Source of the DNA: Tritonibacter mobilis
GTDB taxonomy: Bacteria; Pseudomonadota; Alphaproteobacteria; Rhodobacterales; Rhodobacteraceae
Assembly (NCBI RefSeq): GCF_001681715.1
Contig: NZ_LNWY01000012.1
Coordinates: forward strand, 248,001-312,000
Direction of reading: 5' to 3'
DNA: 64,000 nucleotides
The notes beneath the pieces were generated by a model, which worked only from the letters and a program-made list of their open reading frames with translations, was not told where the DNA came from and made no database searches. This document shows, piece by piece, positions 45,033-53,678 of the stretch (position 1 is the first letter of the stretch; each line of letters starts with the position of its first letter). The position numbers and the translations under genes are program-made.

Positions 45033-45183
45033 GGGAATGTCCTTTCCGGTTTTGTTTCGCGTTCGGACAGACAACGTGAGACCACGCAAATTGTTCCGCA
45101 AATTTCCCAAAAATCGCGCCCCCCTCCTGGCCCGCCGCTATCGCCACGGTCCAGACCACAACGCCTCACATAATGCTGGGGAA

Positions 45184-45214
45184 GGCTCAGAGCACCGATC
45201 CGGTGCTCTGAGCC
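45184..45214. repeat. perfect 13-pair hairpin upstream of prfC
   Basis: GGCTCAGAGCACC (45184-45196) pairs without mismatch with GGTGCTCTGAGCC (45202-45214) across a five-base loop. It lies directly before an R2 repeat copy in the gap between divergent genes, so there is no transcript for it to terminate in the usual sense. Confidence 0.7.
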
Positions 45215-45305
45215 TCGCCGGGCCGAATGGCCCGGCGCCCGGCCCAACCGGACGCGGGGTGCCCCGAAGGGGCGCAACGATGGATGGGCGGGAGGTCTCC
45301 CGCGC
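45215..45305 (+). repeat. R2 intergenic repeat, copy 2
   Basis: It has GCCGGGCC/GGCCCGGC (about 45217-45236), the linker GCCCGGCCCAACCGGACG, an imperfect GGGGTGCCCC/GGGGCGC hairpin (about 45256-45273), and a tail GATGGGCGGGAGGTCTCCC. The order is the same as copy 1 at 34864, with compensating changes in the stems. The element lies between divergent DUF883 and prfC genes. Confidence 0.7.
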
Positions 45306-45367
45306 TCCTCGAGCGATGAAACCGCTTTTCCTTGCCTCATCCCCGCTTTCTGGCTAAGGCCAGCCTC

Positions 45368-46975
45368 ATGTTGGACACCGCTCATAACCGCCCCGATCTG
45401 CCGCCGGAAATCGCGCGGCGCCGCACCTTTGCGATCATCTCGCACCCGGATGCGGGCAAGACCACTCTGACCGAGAAATTCCTCCTCTATGGTGGCGCCA
45501 TCCAGATGGCCGGACAGGTGCGCGCCAAGGGCGAAGCCCGGCGCACGCGCTCTGACTTCATGCAGATGGAAAAAGACCGTGGCATTTCTGTTTCGGCCTC
45601 CGCGATGTCCTTTGACTACGGCAATTTCCGCTACAATCTCGTCGACACCCCCGGCCACTCGGATTTTTCCGAGGACACCTACCGCACGCTGACGGCGGTG
45701 GATGCAGCCGTCATGGTGATCGACGGTGCCAAGGGCGTCGAGAGCCAGACCCAGAAGCTCTTTGAGGTTTGCCGCCTGCGCGATCTGCCGATCCTGACCT
45801 TCTGTAACAAGATGGACCGCGAAAGCCGCGACACCTTTGAAATCATTGATGAGATTCAGGAAAACCTCGCCATCGATGTGACGCCCGCCAGCTGGCCCAT
45901 CGGTGTGGGGCGCGATTTCATCGGCTGTTACGACCTCTTGCGTGACCGGCTGGAGCTAATGGACCGCGCCGACCGCAACAAGGTTGCCGAGAGCATCTCG
46001 ATCCAAGGCCTCGATGATCCCAAACTGGCCGAACATGTGCCCGAGCATCTCTTGGAAAAGCTGCTCGAAGAGGTCGAAATGGCGCGCGAACTGCTGCCCA
46101 AACTCGACCCGCAGGCCGTACTTGAGGGGCATATGACCCCGATCTGGTTCGGCTCTGCGATCAATTCCTTTGGCGTGCGTGAGCTGATGGACGGCATTGG
46201 CCAATATGGCCCGGTGCCACAGATCCAATCCGCCGAACCCCGCCAAATCGCCCCTGAAGAGAAAAAAGTCGCAGGCTTTGTCTTCAAGGTGCAGGCCAAT
46301 ATGGACCCCAAGCACCGGGACCGCGTGGCCTTTGTGCGACTGGCCTCCGGCCACTTCAAACGCGGCATGAAGCTGACGCATGTGCGTAGTAAGAAACCCA
46401 TGGCGATCTCCAACCCGGTGTTGTTCCTCGCCTCTGACCGCGAGCTTGCCGAAGAGGCCTGGGGTGGTGACATCATCGGCATCCCCAACCACGGCCAGTT
46501 GCGCATCGGCGACACGTTGACCGAGGGCGAGGCCTTGCGCGTCACAGGTATTCCGTCCTTTGCGCCGGAACTTTTGCAAGGGGTGCGCGCGGGCGATCCG
46601 ATGAAAGCCAAGCATCTGGAAAAAGCGCTGATGCAATTCGCCGAAGAAGGCGCTGCCAAAGTGTTCAAACCCTCGATTGGCTCGGGCTTTATCGTCGGCG
46701 TCGTCGGCCAGTTGCAGTTCGAAGTGCTCGCCAGCCGGATCGAGATGGAATACGGCCTGCCGGTGCGATTTGAGGCCTCGCAGTTTACCTCGGCGCGCTG
46801 GGTGCATGGCGATAAGGCGGCGGTGGACAAATTCACCAACGCCAACAAACAGCATATCGCCCATGATAACGATGGCGACGTGGTCTATCTGACGCGCCTG
46901 CAATGGGACATCGACCGGGTGGAACGGGATTATCCTGACTTGAAACTCTCCTCCACCAAGGAAATGATGGTCTGA
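45368..46975 (+). CDS. prfC: peptide chain release factor 3
   Basis: RF3 is a GTPase that recycles RF1/RF2 from the ribosome. The 535-residue protein has G1 ISHPDAGKTTLTEK, the switch region RGISVSASAMSFDY, G3 DTPGHSDFSEDTYR, G4 FCNKMDRESRD, and the RF3-specific C-terminal ASQFTSARWV. The frame is open to 45332; ATG 45368 gives MLDTAHNRPDLPPEI. A terminator follows five bases after its stop. Confidence 0.96.
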   Translation: MLDTAHNRPDLPPEIARRRTFAIISHPDAGKTTLTEKFLLYGGAIQMAGQVRAKGEARRTRSDFMQMEKDRGISVSASAMSFDYGNFRYNLVDTPGHSDFSEDTYRTLTAVDAAVMVIDGAKGVESQTQKLFEVCRLRDLPILTFCNKMDRESRDTFEIIDEIQENLAIDVTPASWPIGVGRDFIGCYDLLRDRLELMDRADRNKVAESISIQGLDDPKLAEHVPEHLLEKLLEEVEMARELLPKLDPQAVLEGHMTPIWFGSAINSFGVRELMDGIGQYGPVPQIQSAEPRQIAPEEKKVAGFVFKVQANMDPKHRDRVAFVRLASGHFKRGMKLTHVRSKKPMAISNPVLFLASDRELAEEAWGGDIIGIPNHGQLRIGDTLTEGEALRVTGIPSFAPELLQGVRAGDPMKAKHLEKALMQFAEEGAAKVFKPSIGSGFIVGVVGQLQFEVLASRIEMEYGLPVRFEASQFTSARWVHGDKAAVDKFTNANKQHIAHDNDGDVVYLTRLQWDIDRVERDYPDLKLSSTKEMMV

Positions 46976-46979
46976 AACG

Positions 46980-47007
46980 CGGGCACCCCTTACCGGGTGC
47001 CCGTTTT
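46980..47007 (+). terminator. rho-independent terminator after prfC
   Basis: A perfect nine-pair stem CGGGCACCC/GGGTGCCCG (46980-46988 with 46995-47003) has a six-base loop and is followed by TTTT. Confidence 0.88.
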
Positions 47008-47030
47008 CAATCACGCAGGCAGGTGGACAG

Positions 47031-47981
47031 ATGAAAGATCCCGCAATTACGGGAAAATGGGGCCTCGTTGCCACCCTCAAGGCCGACGCGCACGAGATCC
47101 TGAACTTTGCCGCATGGCATCTGGAACAAGGTGCGCATCGCCTGTTTCTTTACCTGGATGCCCCCTGCCCCGAGGCGCTGCCACACCTTGAAAACCACCC
47201 GTACATCCGCGTCATTGAAACCACCGAGGCCCATTGGCAAAAACGCCGGAGCCGTGTGCCGGTAAAACATCAGGTCCGCCAGAGCCTTAACGCCACCCGC
47301 GCCTATCGCCGTCAGGCCCGCGACCTGGATTGGCTGATCCATATCGACGTTGATGAGTTTTTGTGGCCCACCTCACCGATTGAAACACATCTGGCATCCC
47401 TCACAGACGACACCATCTGCGCCCGTGTGCGCCCGCTGGAGGTACTCGCTGGCAGTAACGATCAATTCAAGGCGCGCGTGCCGCAGGGATCAAGCGCCAG
47501 CGCCACCAGCGCCCGGCTCTACCCCCGTTTCGGCGGCTACCTGAAAGGCGGCTTTGTCAGCCACATACAGGGCAAGATCTTTGTACGCTGTGGCCTGAGT
47601 GATGTGGAATTGCGCATTCACAATGTCTTTGTGGATGGCGCCGAAAACCCTGCCAAAACAGAGTTCGATGATATGGACCTGTGCCATTTCCACGCGAGCG
47701 ACTGGGATCATTGGCTGAACCACTATGGCTACCGGCTGCAAAAAGGCTCCTACCGGGCAGACCTGCGCCCGGCTCAGCCCCGCGAAACCGGCGGTGTCAC
47801 CTTGCACGAATTGCTGTCCTCCTTGGAATCAGAAGAGGGCGAATCCGGCCTCAGGGCCTTTTTCGACGAAGTTTGCGCCGACAGCCCCGGTTTACGGCAA
47901 AAATTGACGACAGAGGGGCTTTTGCGCCAACGGAGCTTGCCACTTGCACAATTGCGGCGGAAACATTTCCCGGAATTTTGA
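47031..47981 (+). CDS. glycosyltransferase family 2-like protein (paralogue 4)
   Basis: A 316-residue Glyco_tranf_2_4 protein. It starts VATLKADAHEILNFAAWHLEQGAHRLFLYLD; the DxD motif is in DWLIHIDVDEFLWP. The C-terminal half carries FVRCGLSDVELRIHNVFVDG and LCHFHASDWDHWLNHYGYRLQKGSYR, related to the LNHY block of the 9507-14689 set. It stands alone between the prfC terminator and the helicase. No membrane segment. Donor and acceptor are unknown. Confidence 0.82.
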   Translation: MKDPAITGKWGLVATLKADAHEILNFAAWHLEQGAHRLFLYLDAPCPEALPHLENHPYIRVIETTEAHWQKRRSRVPVKHQVRQSLNATRAYRRQARDLDWLIHIDVDEFLWPTSPIETHLASLTDDTICARVRPLEVLAGSNDQFKARVPQGSSASATSARLYPRFGGYLKGGFVSHIQGKIFVRCGLSDVELRIHNVFVDGAENPAKTEFDDMDLCHFHASDWDHWLNHYGYRLQKGSYRADLRPAQPRETGGVTLHELLSSLESEEGESGLRAFFDEVCADSPGLRQKLTTEGLLRQRSLPLAQLRRKHFPEF

Positions 47982-48050
47982 CGAACTGTTTCAGAAATAC
48001 TGCAAATACCCCCAATCTCCAAAAGAACGCCGGCGGAATTTCGCGATCAT

Positions 48051-48079
48051 TTGACCGTATCTCGCAATTTTGCTATGTG
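48051..48079 (+). promoter_or_regulatory. possible promoter of the DEAD-box helicase gene
   Basis: TTGACC (48051-48056) and TATGTG (48074-48079) are separated by 17 bases, with TGC just before the -10. The match is moderate. The implied leader is about 95 bases, and long leaders are common for RNA-helicase genes. Confidence 0.35.
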
Positions 48080-48178
48080 CCGCCACATCCGGGGACACCT
48101 GACTGCTCAGGCGTCCGACTGATACCGGGATAGAGACACACGCGCGGGCCAGGTCAGTGTCCGCAAAAACGGACGCAT

Positions 48179-49651
48179 ATGACAAAATTCACCGATCTGA
48201 ACCTTAATCCGAAGGTCCTCAAAGCCATTGAGGAAGCAGGATATGAAAGCCCGACCCCGATTCAGGCAGGCGCGATTCCCGCCGCCTTGGAAGGACGCGA
48301 TGTCCTCGGGATCGCTCAGACCGGCACCGGCAAGACCGCCTCCTTCACCCTGCCGATGATCACCCGCCTTGCCCGTGGCCGCGCCCGGGCGCGCATGCCG
48401 CGCTCGCTGGTGCTCTGCCCGACGCGCGAATTGGCCGCACAGGTGGCGGAAAACTTCGACACCTACGCCAAACACGTCAAACTGACGAAGGCCCTGCTGA
48501 TCGGCGGCGTCTCCTTCAAGGAACAGGACGCAGCCATCGACCGCGGTGTTGACGTGCTGATCGCCACACCGGGCCGCCTGCTGGACCATTTCGAGCGCGG
48601 CAAGCTGCTCTTGACCGGCATCGAGATCATGGTGGTGGATGAGGCCGACCGGATGCTCGATATGGGCTTTATTCCCGATATCGAACGCATCTTCTCGCTG
48701 ACGCCCTTCACCCGCCAGACGCTGTTCTTCTCCGCCACCATGGCACCGGAGATCGAGCGCATCACCAACACGTTCCTCTCCGGCCCCGAACGGGTGGAGA
48801 TCGCGCGGCAAGCGACCACCTCCGAGACGATCGAACAGGCGGTGGTGATGTTCAAAGCCTCCCGCAAGGATCGCGAAGGCAGCGAGAAACGCCGCGTTCT
48901 GCGCGAGCTGATCAATCAGGAAGGCGAGGCGGTCAAAAACGCCATCATCTTCTGCAACCGCAAAACCGACGTGGATATCGTCGCCAAATCGCTGAAGAAA
49001 TACGGTTATGACGCGGCGCCGATCCATGGCGATCTGGATCAGAGCCAGCGGACAAAGACGCTTGATGGCTTCCGTGACGGAACGCTCAAGATCCTCGTGG
49101 CCTCCGACGTGGCGGCGCGTGGTCTGGATGTCCCCTCGGTGAGCCATGTGTTCAACTTCGACGTGCCCGGCCATGCAGAGGACTATGTGCACCGCATCGG
49201 GCGCACCGGTCGCGCAGGGCGCAACGGTAAAGCCATCACCCTGTGCAGCCCGCGCGATGAAAAGGCGCTGGATGCCGTCGAAGGTCTGGTTCAAAAAGAA
49301 ATCACCCGCTTGGACAACCCGGTAAAGCCGACGCCGCGCAAAACCGCGACCAAGGAAGACGCGACAAGCGATAAGCCCAAACCGGCCCGTCGCAGCCGCA
49401 GCAAAACCACCGCTGCCAAATCCGAAGAGCCGCCAGTCAAAGCCGCTGCACAAACGACTGAGCAGCAGCCACAACAGGCGCAGGAAAAACCCCAGCGTCA
49501 GGCCGAGAAACCCGCGGACGATACCAACAAATCCGGTAAATCCCGCTCTCGCGGACGCCGCGATGACCGCCGTGATGACAAGGTCGTGGGCATGGGTGAC
49601 CATATGCCAAGCTTCATCGCGCTCAGCTTTGATGAGCGCCGCGCCAGCTGA
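48179..49651 (+). CDS. rhlE: DEAD-box RNA helicase (RhlE type)
   Basis: An ATP-dependent RNA helicase, likely in ribosome assembly or mRNA turnover. The 490-residue protein has Q-motif (FTDLNLNPKVLKAIEEAGYESPTPIQ), motif I AQTGTGKT, Ia PTRELAAQV, motif II VVDEADRML, III SATMAP, IV IIFCNRK, V ASDVAARGLD, and VI HRIGRTGRAG. The last 120 residues are basic, proline/glutamine/lysine-rich and probably disordered RNA-binding tail, ending in the conserved MGDHMPSFIALSF-type motif. RhlE is the best name by layout. A terminator follows. Confidence 0.93.
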   Translation: MTKFTDLNLNPKVLKAIEEAGYESPTPIQAGAIPAALEGRDVLGIAQTGTGKTASFTLPMITRLARGRARARMPRSLVLCPTRELAAQVAENFDTYAKHVKLTKALLIGGVSFKEQDAAIDRGVDVLIATPGRLLDHFERGKLLLTGIEIMVVDEADRMLDMGFIPDIERIFSLTPFTRQTLFFSATMAPEIERITNTFLSGPERVEIARQATTSETIEQAVVMFKASRKDREGSEKRRVLRELINQEGEAVKNAIIFCNRKTDVDIVAKSLKKYGYDAAPIHGDLDQSQRTKTLDGFRDGTLKILVASDVAARGLDVPSVSHVFNFDVPGHAEDYVHRIGRTGRAGRNGKAITLCSPRDEKALDAVEGLVQKEITRLDNPVKPTPRKTATKEDATSDKPKPARRSRSKTTAAKSEEPPVKAAAQTTEQQPQQAQEKPQRQAEKPADDTNKSGKSRSRGRRDDRRDDKVVGMGDHMPSFIALSFDERRAS

Positions 49652-49678
49652 TCACCAACAGCTGCAGCCCAAGAAAAG

Positions 49679-49710
49679 AAACCGCCCTGCATCAGCACGG
49701 GCGGTTTTTT
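49679..49710 (+). terminator. rho-independent terminator after the helicase gene
   Basis: A seven-pair stem ACCGCCC/GGGCGGT (49681-49687 with 49699-49705) has an 11-base loop. TTTTTT ends it, and AA stands in front of the stem. Confidence 0.85.
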
Positions 49711-49842
49711 CATGGCGAAACGATCCACCTCCCGGATGCCGCATTGCAGCAGAGGCATAGCGGGATTGCCAAGCTATGCGATGTGCAAAGCTGAAGGATA
49801 CACTAGATGAAGGGCATCAAACGAAGACCCCAAGGTGAAGTT

Positions 49843-50016
49843 ATGGACCTGAATTCAACCGCCCCGCTGCTCAGCGAAGAGATGAAAGACATCGAACTGC
49901 GTGCCCGCAAAATGCGCGCCGAGATGATGGGCGTCATCCTCTCCAGCATCGGCGCTGCGCTGGTACGTGCGATCAAAGCACCTGCCCTGCTGCTGTCACG
50001 CCCGCGTACGGCCTGA
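49843..50016 (+). CDS. small roseobacter protein, RSP_7527-like
   Basis: A 57-residue protein MDLNSTAPLLSEEMKDIELRA and on, with a charged helix (MKDIELRARKMRAEMMGVILSSIGAALV) that resembles the small RSP_7527-type proteins of Rhodobacteraceae, whose function is unknown. ATG 49843 has AAGGTG just upstream; the frame is open to an earlier ATG at 49807. A perfect terminator follows the stop. Confidence 0.6.
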   Translation: MDLNSTAPLLSEEMKDIELRARKMRAEMMGVILSSIGAALVRAIKAPALLLSRPRTA

Positions 50017-50058
50017 TAATTCTGGCCGCCGCGGCCTCCCTCCCGCGTCAGCCTGATG

Positions 50059-50092
50059 AAAAACGCCCGGACTTCACGGTCCGGGCGTTTTC
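50059..50092. terminator. bidirectional terminator
   Basis: A ten-pair stem ACGCCCGGAC/GTCCGGGCGT (50063-50072 with 50079-50088) has a six-base loop. AAAA stands in front and TTTTCTTT behind. It serves the small plus-strand gene and could also stop minus-strand dctM transcripts. Confidence 0.88.
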
Positions 50093-50118
50093 TTTGCCAA
50101 AGCGCCGACCGCTCCCCC

Positions 50119-50179
50119 TTCTTCTAACCGCAAATATCCTGGGGTGAATGCGCGTCAGCGCAGAGGGGCAACGCCCCTG
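50119..50179 (+). repeat. R1 intergenic repeat, copy f
   Basis: CTTCTTCTAACCGCAAATATC then CTGGGG, a TGCGCGTCAGCGCA hairpin, and AGGGGC/GCCCCT. It lies between the terminator and the end of dctM. It is the only copy with two hairpins. Confidence 0.7.
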
Positions 50180-50242
50180 CCGATAAAAATACGCCCGAAG
50201 AGGCAACTCTCCGGGCGCATCATTTCCCATCTATCCGTCAGA

Positions 50243-51619
50243 TCAGTTGGTTATGATCTCAGGTCCCATGATCATATTGGGCAGGAAGGTCGAGATCGCC
50301 GGGATATATGTCACCATAATCAGGAAAACAAAGAGCACCGCGAGGAACGGCAGCGCAGCCCGCACCACCGCCATCATCGGCATCCCCGCAACCCCGGAGG
50401 TCACAAAAAGGTTCAGCCCCACCGGCGGTGTAATCATCCCGATCTCCATGTTCACAACCATGATGATACCAAGGTGAATTGGGTCAATCCCCAGCTCAAT
50501 GGCGATCGGGAACACCAAGGGCGCCACAATCACCAGAAGTCCCGATGGCTCCATGAACTGCCCGCCGATCAGCAGGATCACATTGACCACGATCAGGAAC
50601 ATCACGGGGCCAAACCCTGCCGAGAGCATCGCATTGGCGATATGCTGCGGCACCTGCTCGTCGGTCAGAACATGCTTCAGGATCAGCGCGTTAGCGATCA
50701 CAAACAACAGTGTCACGGTGAGCTTGCCAGCCTCAAACAGCGTGTGTTTGGTATCGCTGTGGAAAAACGCGGTGATCAGCGCATAGGGCTTTTTCAACAG
50801 CGAGTCCTTGGGCTGCCCCTCTCCATTGGAAAGCGGTCCCATGTCCTTGTAGACGAAACACGCAATAAAGAAGGCGTAGACCGCCGCCACTGCAGCCGCT
50901 TCGGTCGGGGTAAAGATACCGCCGTAGATGCCGCCCAGAATAATCACGATCAGGAACAGACCCCAGCCTGCTTCACGTGCAGAGGCAAAAACCTCCCCCC
51001 AGCCGTTCCACTCGCCCTGCGGCAGGTTTTTGACCTTGGCCATCACATAGATTGTGATCATCAGCATGATGCCCGCCATAAGGCCCGGGATGACACCGGC
51101 AAGGAACATCCGCCCGACCGAGACCTCAACCGCTGCGGCGTAAACCACCATCACGATGGAAGGCGGGATCAGGATGCCGAGCGTACCTGCGTTACAGATC
51201 ACCCCGGCGGCAAACTCCTTGGAATAGCCGACCTGACGCATGCCCGCGATCACGATCGTCCCGATGGCCACCACGGTTGCTGGCGACGACCCGGACAGCG
51301 CTGCAAACAGCATACAGGCAAAGACGCCCGCAATCGCCAGACCGCCCGGCAGGTGACCGACACAGGCGATGGAGAAACGGATGATCCGCCGCGCCACGCC
51401 GCCTGTGGTCATAAAACTGGACGCCAGAATAAAGAACGGAATTGCCAGCAGGGTGAAATGCCCTTCAAAGGCCTGAAACAGCGTCCCCGCAACCGAGCCC
51501 AGCGAGCTGTCGGAATAGATCAGCAGGAACACGGTGGACGACAGACCAAGAGCCACCGCAATCGGCACACCGATCAGCAGCAATCCGATCACGAGGGTAA
51601 AGAGAAGAACCACTTCCAT
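50243..51619 (-). CDS. dctM: TRAP transporter large permease DctM
   Basis: The large, 12-helix subunit of a sodium-coupled TRAP importer. The 458-residue protein has conserved ALSGSSPATVVAIGTI, NAGTLGILIPPSIVMVVYA, and MITPPVGLNLFVTSGVA blocks (sodium- and interface-binding segments). A longer cytoplasmic loop (about 235-300, KDMGPLSNGEGQPKDSLLKK) is typical for DctM of the dicarboxylate class. Its ATG overlaps the dctQ stop by one base. Confidence 0.96.
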   Translation of the reverse strand: MEVVLLFTLVIGLLLIGVPIAVALGLSSTVFLLIYSDSSLGSVAGTLFQAFEGHFTLLAIPFFILASSFMTTGGVARRIIRFSIACVGHLPGGLAIAGVFACMLFAALSGSSPATVVAIGTIVIAGMRQVGYSKEFAAGVICNAGTLGILIPPSIVMVVYAAAVEVSVGRMFLAGVIPGLMAGIMLMITIYVMAKVKNLPQGEWNGWGEVFASAREAGWGLFLIVIILGGIYGGIFTPTEAAAVAAVYAFFIACFVYKDMGPLSNGEGQPKDSLLKKPYALITAFFHSDTKHTLFEAGKLTVTLLFVIANALILKHVLTDEQVPQHIANAMLSAGFGPVMFLIVVNVILLIGGQFMEPSGLLVIVAPLVFPIAIELGIDPIHLGIIMVVNMEIGMITPPVGLNLFVTSGVAGMPMMAVVRAALPFLAVLFVFLIMVTYIPAISTFLPNMIMGPEIITN

Positions 51620-52299
51620 CAGCCATGCTCTCCTTGTTGAGCGCGAACCGCTTCGAGTTCGTCTTCGACTTCGTGACTTGCAACCAGACGGTCAGTTTGA
51701 CCGCGCAGGATCTGAAATGCCGCCTGAACAAAACGGATCACCAGCAACAGCATCGACAGCGGCAACACCAGATAGGGCACGACCTTGGGCAGTTTTTCGT
51801 AGGAATCGCCGTAGTTGATCAGATCCTCAAGAAAGCGCAGCGCACCGATCATCGGCACATCCTGAACTTCATAGAAACTCTGGCTCCGCGCTTTCAGATC
51901 CAGACCGGTGGGAAACCAGCGCCCGGAGGTTGGTGGCAGATCGGCAAAAACCGCCCAGTAGTCATAGGCACCTTTCAGCATCAGAAGCGAAAAGATAATG
52001 CAGGCCGCCGCCGCAATCAGACCCAGCGTGCGACGCACGCCTTCGGGCAGCATGTTGATCACCGCATCAACGCCCAGATGGGCATGCACTTTGACCGCAT
52101 AGGACGCGCCCAAAAGCACCAACCAGGCAAAGAGGAACACAGTGACCTCAAGCGCCCAGAGAATATTGGAATTGAAGACGTAGCGCGCAATCACGTTGGC
52201 AAAGGTGAGCAATGTCATTGCTCCGAGGATCAGCGCGATCAACGATTCCTCAAGTGTATGGATGAACCCGGACGGGCCGGTTCTTGCCCCCGACATCAT
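51619..52299 (-). CDS. dctQ: TRAP transporter small permease DctQ
   Basis: The four-helix small permease subunit. 226 residues with ALILGAMTLLTFANVIARYVFNSNILWALEVTVFLFAWLVLLGASYAV (family core) and a periplasmic insert of about 55 residues (SGRWFPTGLDLKARSQSFYEV) between helices 3 and 4, as in other dicarboxylate DctQ proteins. It starts after an intercistronic hairpin, 129 bases behind dctP. Confidence 0.94.
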   Translation of the reverse strand: MMSGARTGPSGFIHTLEESLIALILGAMTLLTFANVIARYVFNSNILWALEVTVFLFAWLVLLGASYAVKVHAHLGVDAVINMLPEGVRRTLGLIAAAACIIFSLLMLKGAYDYWAVFADLPPTSGRWFPTGLDLKARSQSFYEVQDVPMIGALRFLEDLINYGDSYEKLPKVVPYLVLPLSMLLLVIRFVQAAFQILRGQTDRLVASHEVEDELEAVRAQQGEHG

Positions 52300-52354
52300 T
52301 GTCTCTCCAGTTTTTGGGAAATGGGTGCGGACACAGCCTCTGTGCCGCTCAGGT

Positions 52355-52383
52355 GTCAGAGCGCATTTTCCCTGCGCTCTGAC
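52355..52383 (-). promoter_or_regulatory. intercistronic hairpin between dctP and dctQ
   Basis: A perfect eleven-pair stem (52355-52365 with 52373-52383, GTCAGAGCGCA) with a seven-base loop. On the minus-strand transcript it lies 45 bases after the dctP stop. Such stems in TRAP and ABC operons cause partial termination or protect the 5' part, giving more binding protein than permease. Confidence 0.65.
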
Positions 52384-52428
52384 CAGTATTTCAGATGATC
52401 GCGGCCCGCACGGGACCGCAGATCTGAC

Positions 52429-53433
52429 TTAGAAGCCCGCGTTGATGGACTGCGCCGCGTCGATCATATCCTGACCCACGTCGCCTGCGAACTGCTCCCA
52501 GACGGGTTTCATCACATCGACCCACGCCTGACGCTGATCAGCGGAAAGCTCACGCACCACACCGCCTGCGGCGATAATAGACTCTTTGGCTTCGTTGTTC
52601 ACGCGGGTGGATTCGGCGTTCCGGGTTGCGGTGACCTCATGCATGATGGTCATGAACTGGTCACGCACTTCGGGCTCAAGGCTGTCGAGCCAGTCAACCG
52701 AGGCCACAACCAGATAGTCGAGCACACCGTGGTTGGTTTCGGTGATACCGTCCTGAACCTCAAAGAACTTCTTGCCGTAGATGTTGGACCAGGTGTTTTC
52801 CTGACCGTCCACAACACCCTGCTGCAGCGCGCCATAGACTTCGGAGAAGGCCATTTTCTGCGGGCTGCCGCCGATCGCTTCCATCTGCGCAACCAGCACG
52901 TCAGAGGACTGCACGCGGAACTTCAGACCATTGGCATCTTCGGGCAGCAATAGCGGCTTGTTGGCCGACATCTGCTTCATGCCATTGTGCCAGTAACCCA
53001 GACCTTGCAGACCACGGCGCTGCATGCTGTCGAGCATGGCCTGACCATTGTCGGAGGCTTGGAATGCGTCGACCGCGTCGATGTTCTTGAACATGAACGG
53101 CAGATCAAAGAGGCGGAACTGTTTGGTGAATTTCTCAAACTTCGAGAGCGACGGCGCGGCCAGTTGCACGTCGCCTTGCAGCATCGCCTCAAGCACCTTG
53201 TTGTCGTCATAAAGCGTGGAGTTCGGATAGACGACCATGCACATGGTGCCGTTCATCTCTTCGTTCACGCGCTTTTCCAGCAGTGAGGCCGCGATCCCCT
53301 TGGGGTGCTTGTCGGTGTTGGTGACGTGGCTGAACTTTACGACGATTTCGCCGTCATCACAGGCTTCGGCTTGTGCGGCACCTGCGGTGACGCTCAGTGC
53401 CAGCGCGGTTGCGGCAGCAGTCAGAAACTTCAT
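52429..53433 (-). CDS. dctP: TRAP transporter dicarboxylate-binding protein DctP
   Basis: The periplasmic substrate-binding protein. It has 334 residues with a Sec signal (MKFLTAAATALALSVTAGAAQA, cleavage after AQA). DctP family blocks are FSHVTNTDKHPKGIAA, LPFMFKNIDAV, the substrate-arginine motif LKFRVQSSDVLVAQ, and GVVDGQENTWSNIYGKKF. Close likeness to C4-dicarboxylate DctP, together with dctBD upstream, supports succinate, fumarate or malate as ligand. The frame is open to 53526; ATG 53433 follows GGAGG. It is the first gene of dctPQM. Confidence 0.95.
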   Translation of the reverse strand: MKFLTAAATALALSVTAGAAQAEACDDGEIVVKFSHVTNTDKHPKGIAASLLEKRVNEEMNGTMCMVVYPNSTLYDDNKVLEAMLQGDVQLAAPSLSKFEKFTKQFRLFDLPFMFKNIDAVDAFQASDNGQAMLDSMQRRGLQGLGYWHNGMKQMSANKPLLLPEDANGLKFRVQSSDVLVAQMEAIGGSPQKMAFSEVYGALQQGVVDGQENTWSNIYGKKFFEVQDGITETNHGVLDYLVVASVDWLDSLEPEVRDQFMTIMHEVTATRNAESTRVNNEAKESIIAAGGVVRELSADQRQAWVDVMKPVWEQFAGDVGQDMIDAAQSINAGF

Positions 53434-53531
53434 GGAGATCCTCCCTAAGAATCGATGTCTTCCTCTGACCCCGGATCGGACCCGAGGCTTGGGAGCTAGA
53501 ATTGGCAAAGGCGGAGTTTCGCTCAAGTCGC

Positions 53532-53543
53532 GATTCGAGAATC
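53532..53543. promoter_or_regulatory. palindrome upstream of dctP
   Basis: GATTCGAGAATC is a perfect five-plus-five palindrome about 100 bases before the dctP start, in a locally A/T-rich stretch. No sigma-54 element (GG-N10-GC) was seen by eye on the minus strand here. It is a candidate operator for DctD. Confidence 0.35.
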
Positions 53544-53678
53544 ACGACAAATTAACTATTTTCACCTATTTTCAATAAGGTATCGCAAAGTGTGAAGGCG
53601 CAAGTGATGCGCGCCTTGCCGCCCTGTGCGGGATTTCACACAGGGCTGTTGCGGGTTGTGCGAAAATCCGCACAGGCG

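Noticed and set aside
50144-51640. 498-codon plus-strand frame very rich in His, Asp and Arg
   Set aside because: Antisense shadow of the transmembrane DctM gene; hydrophobic codons read backwards give His/Asp/Asn-rich products.
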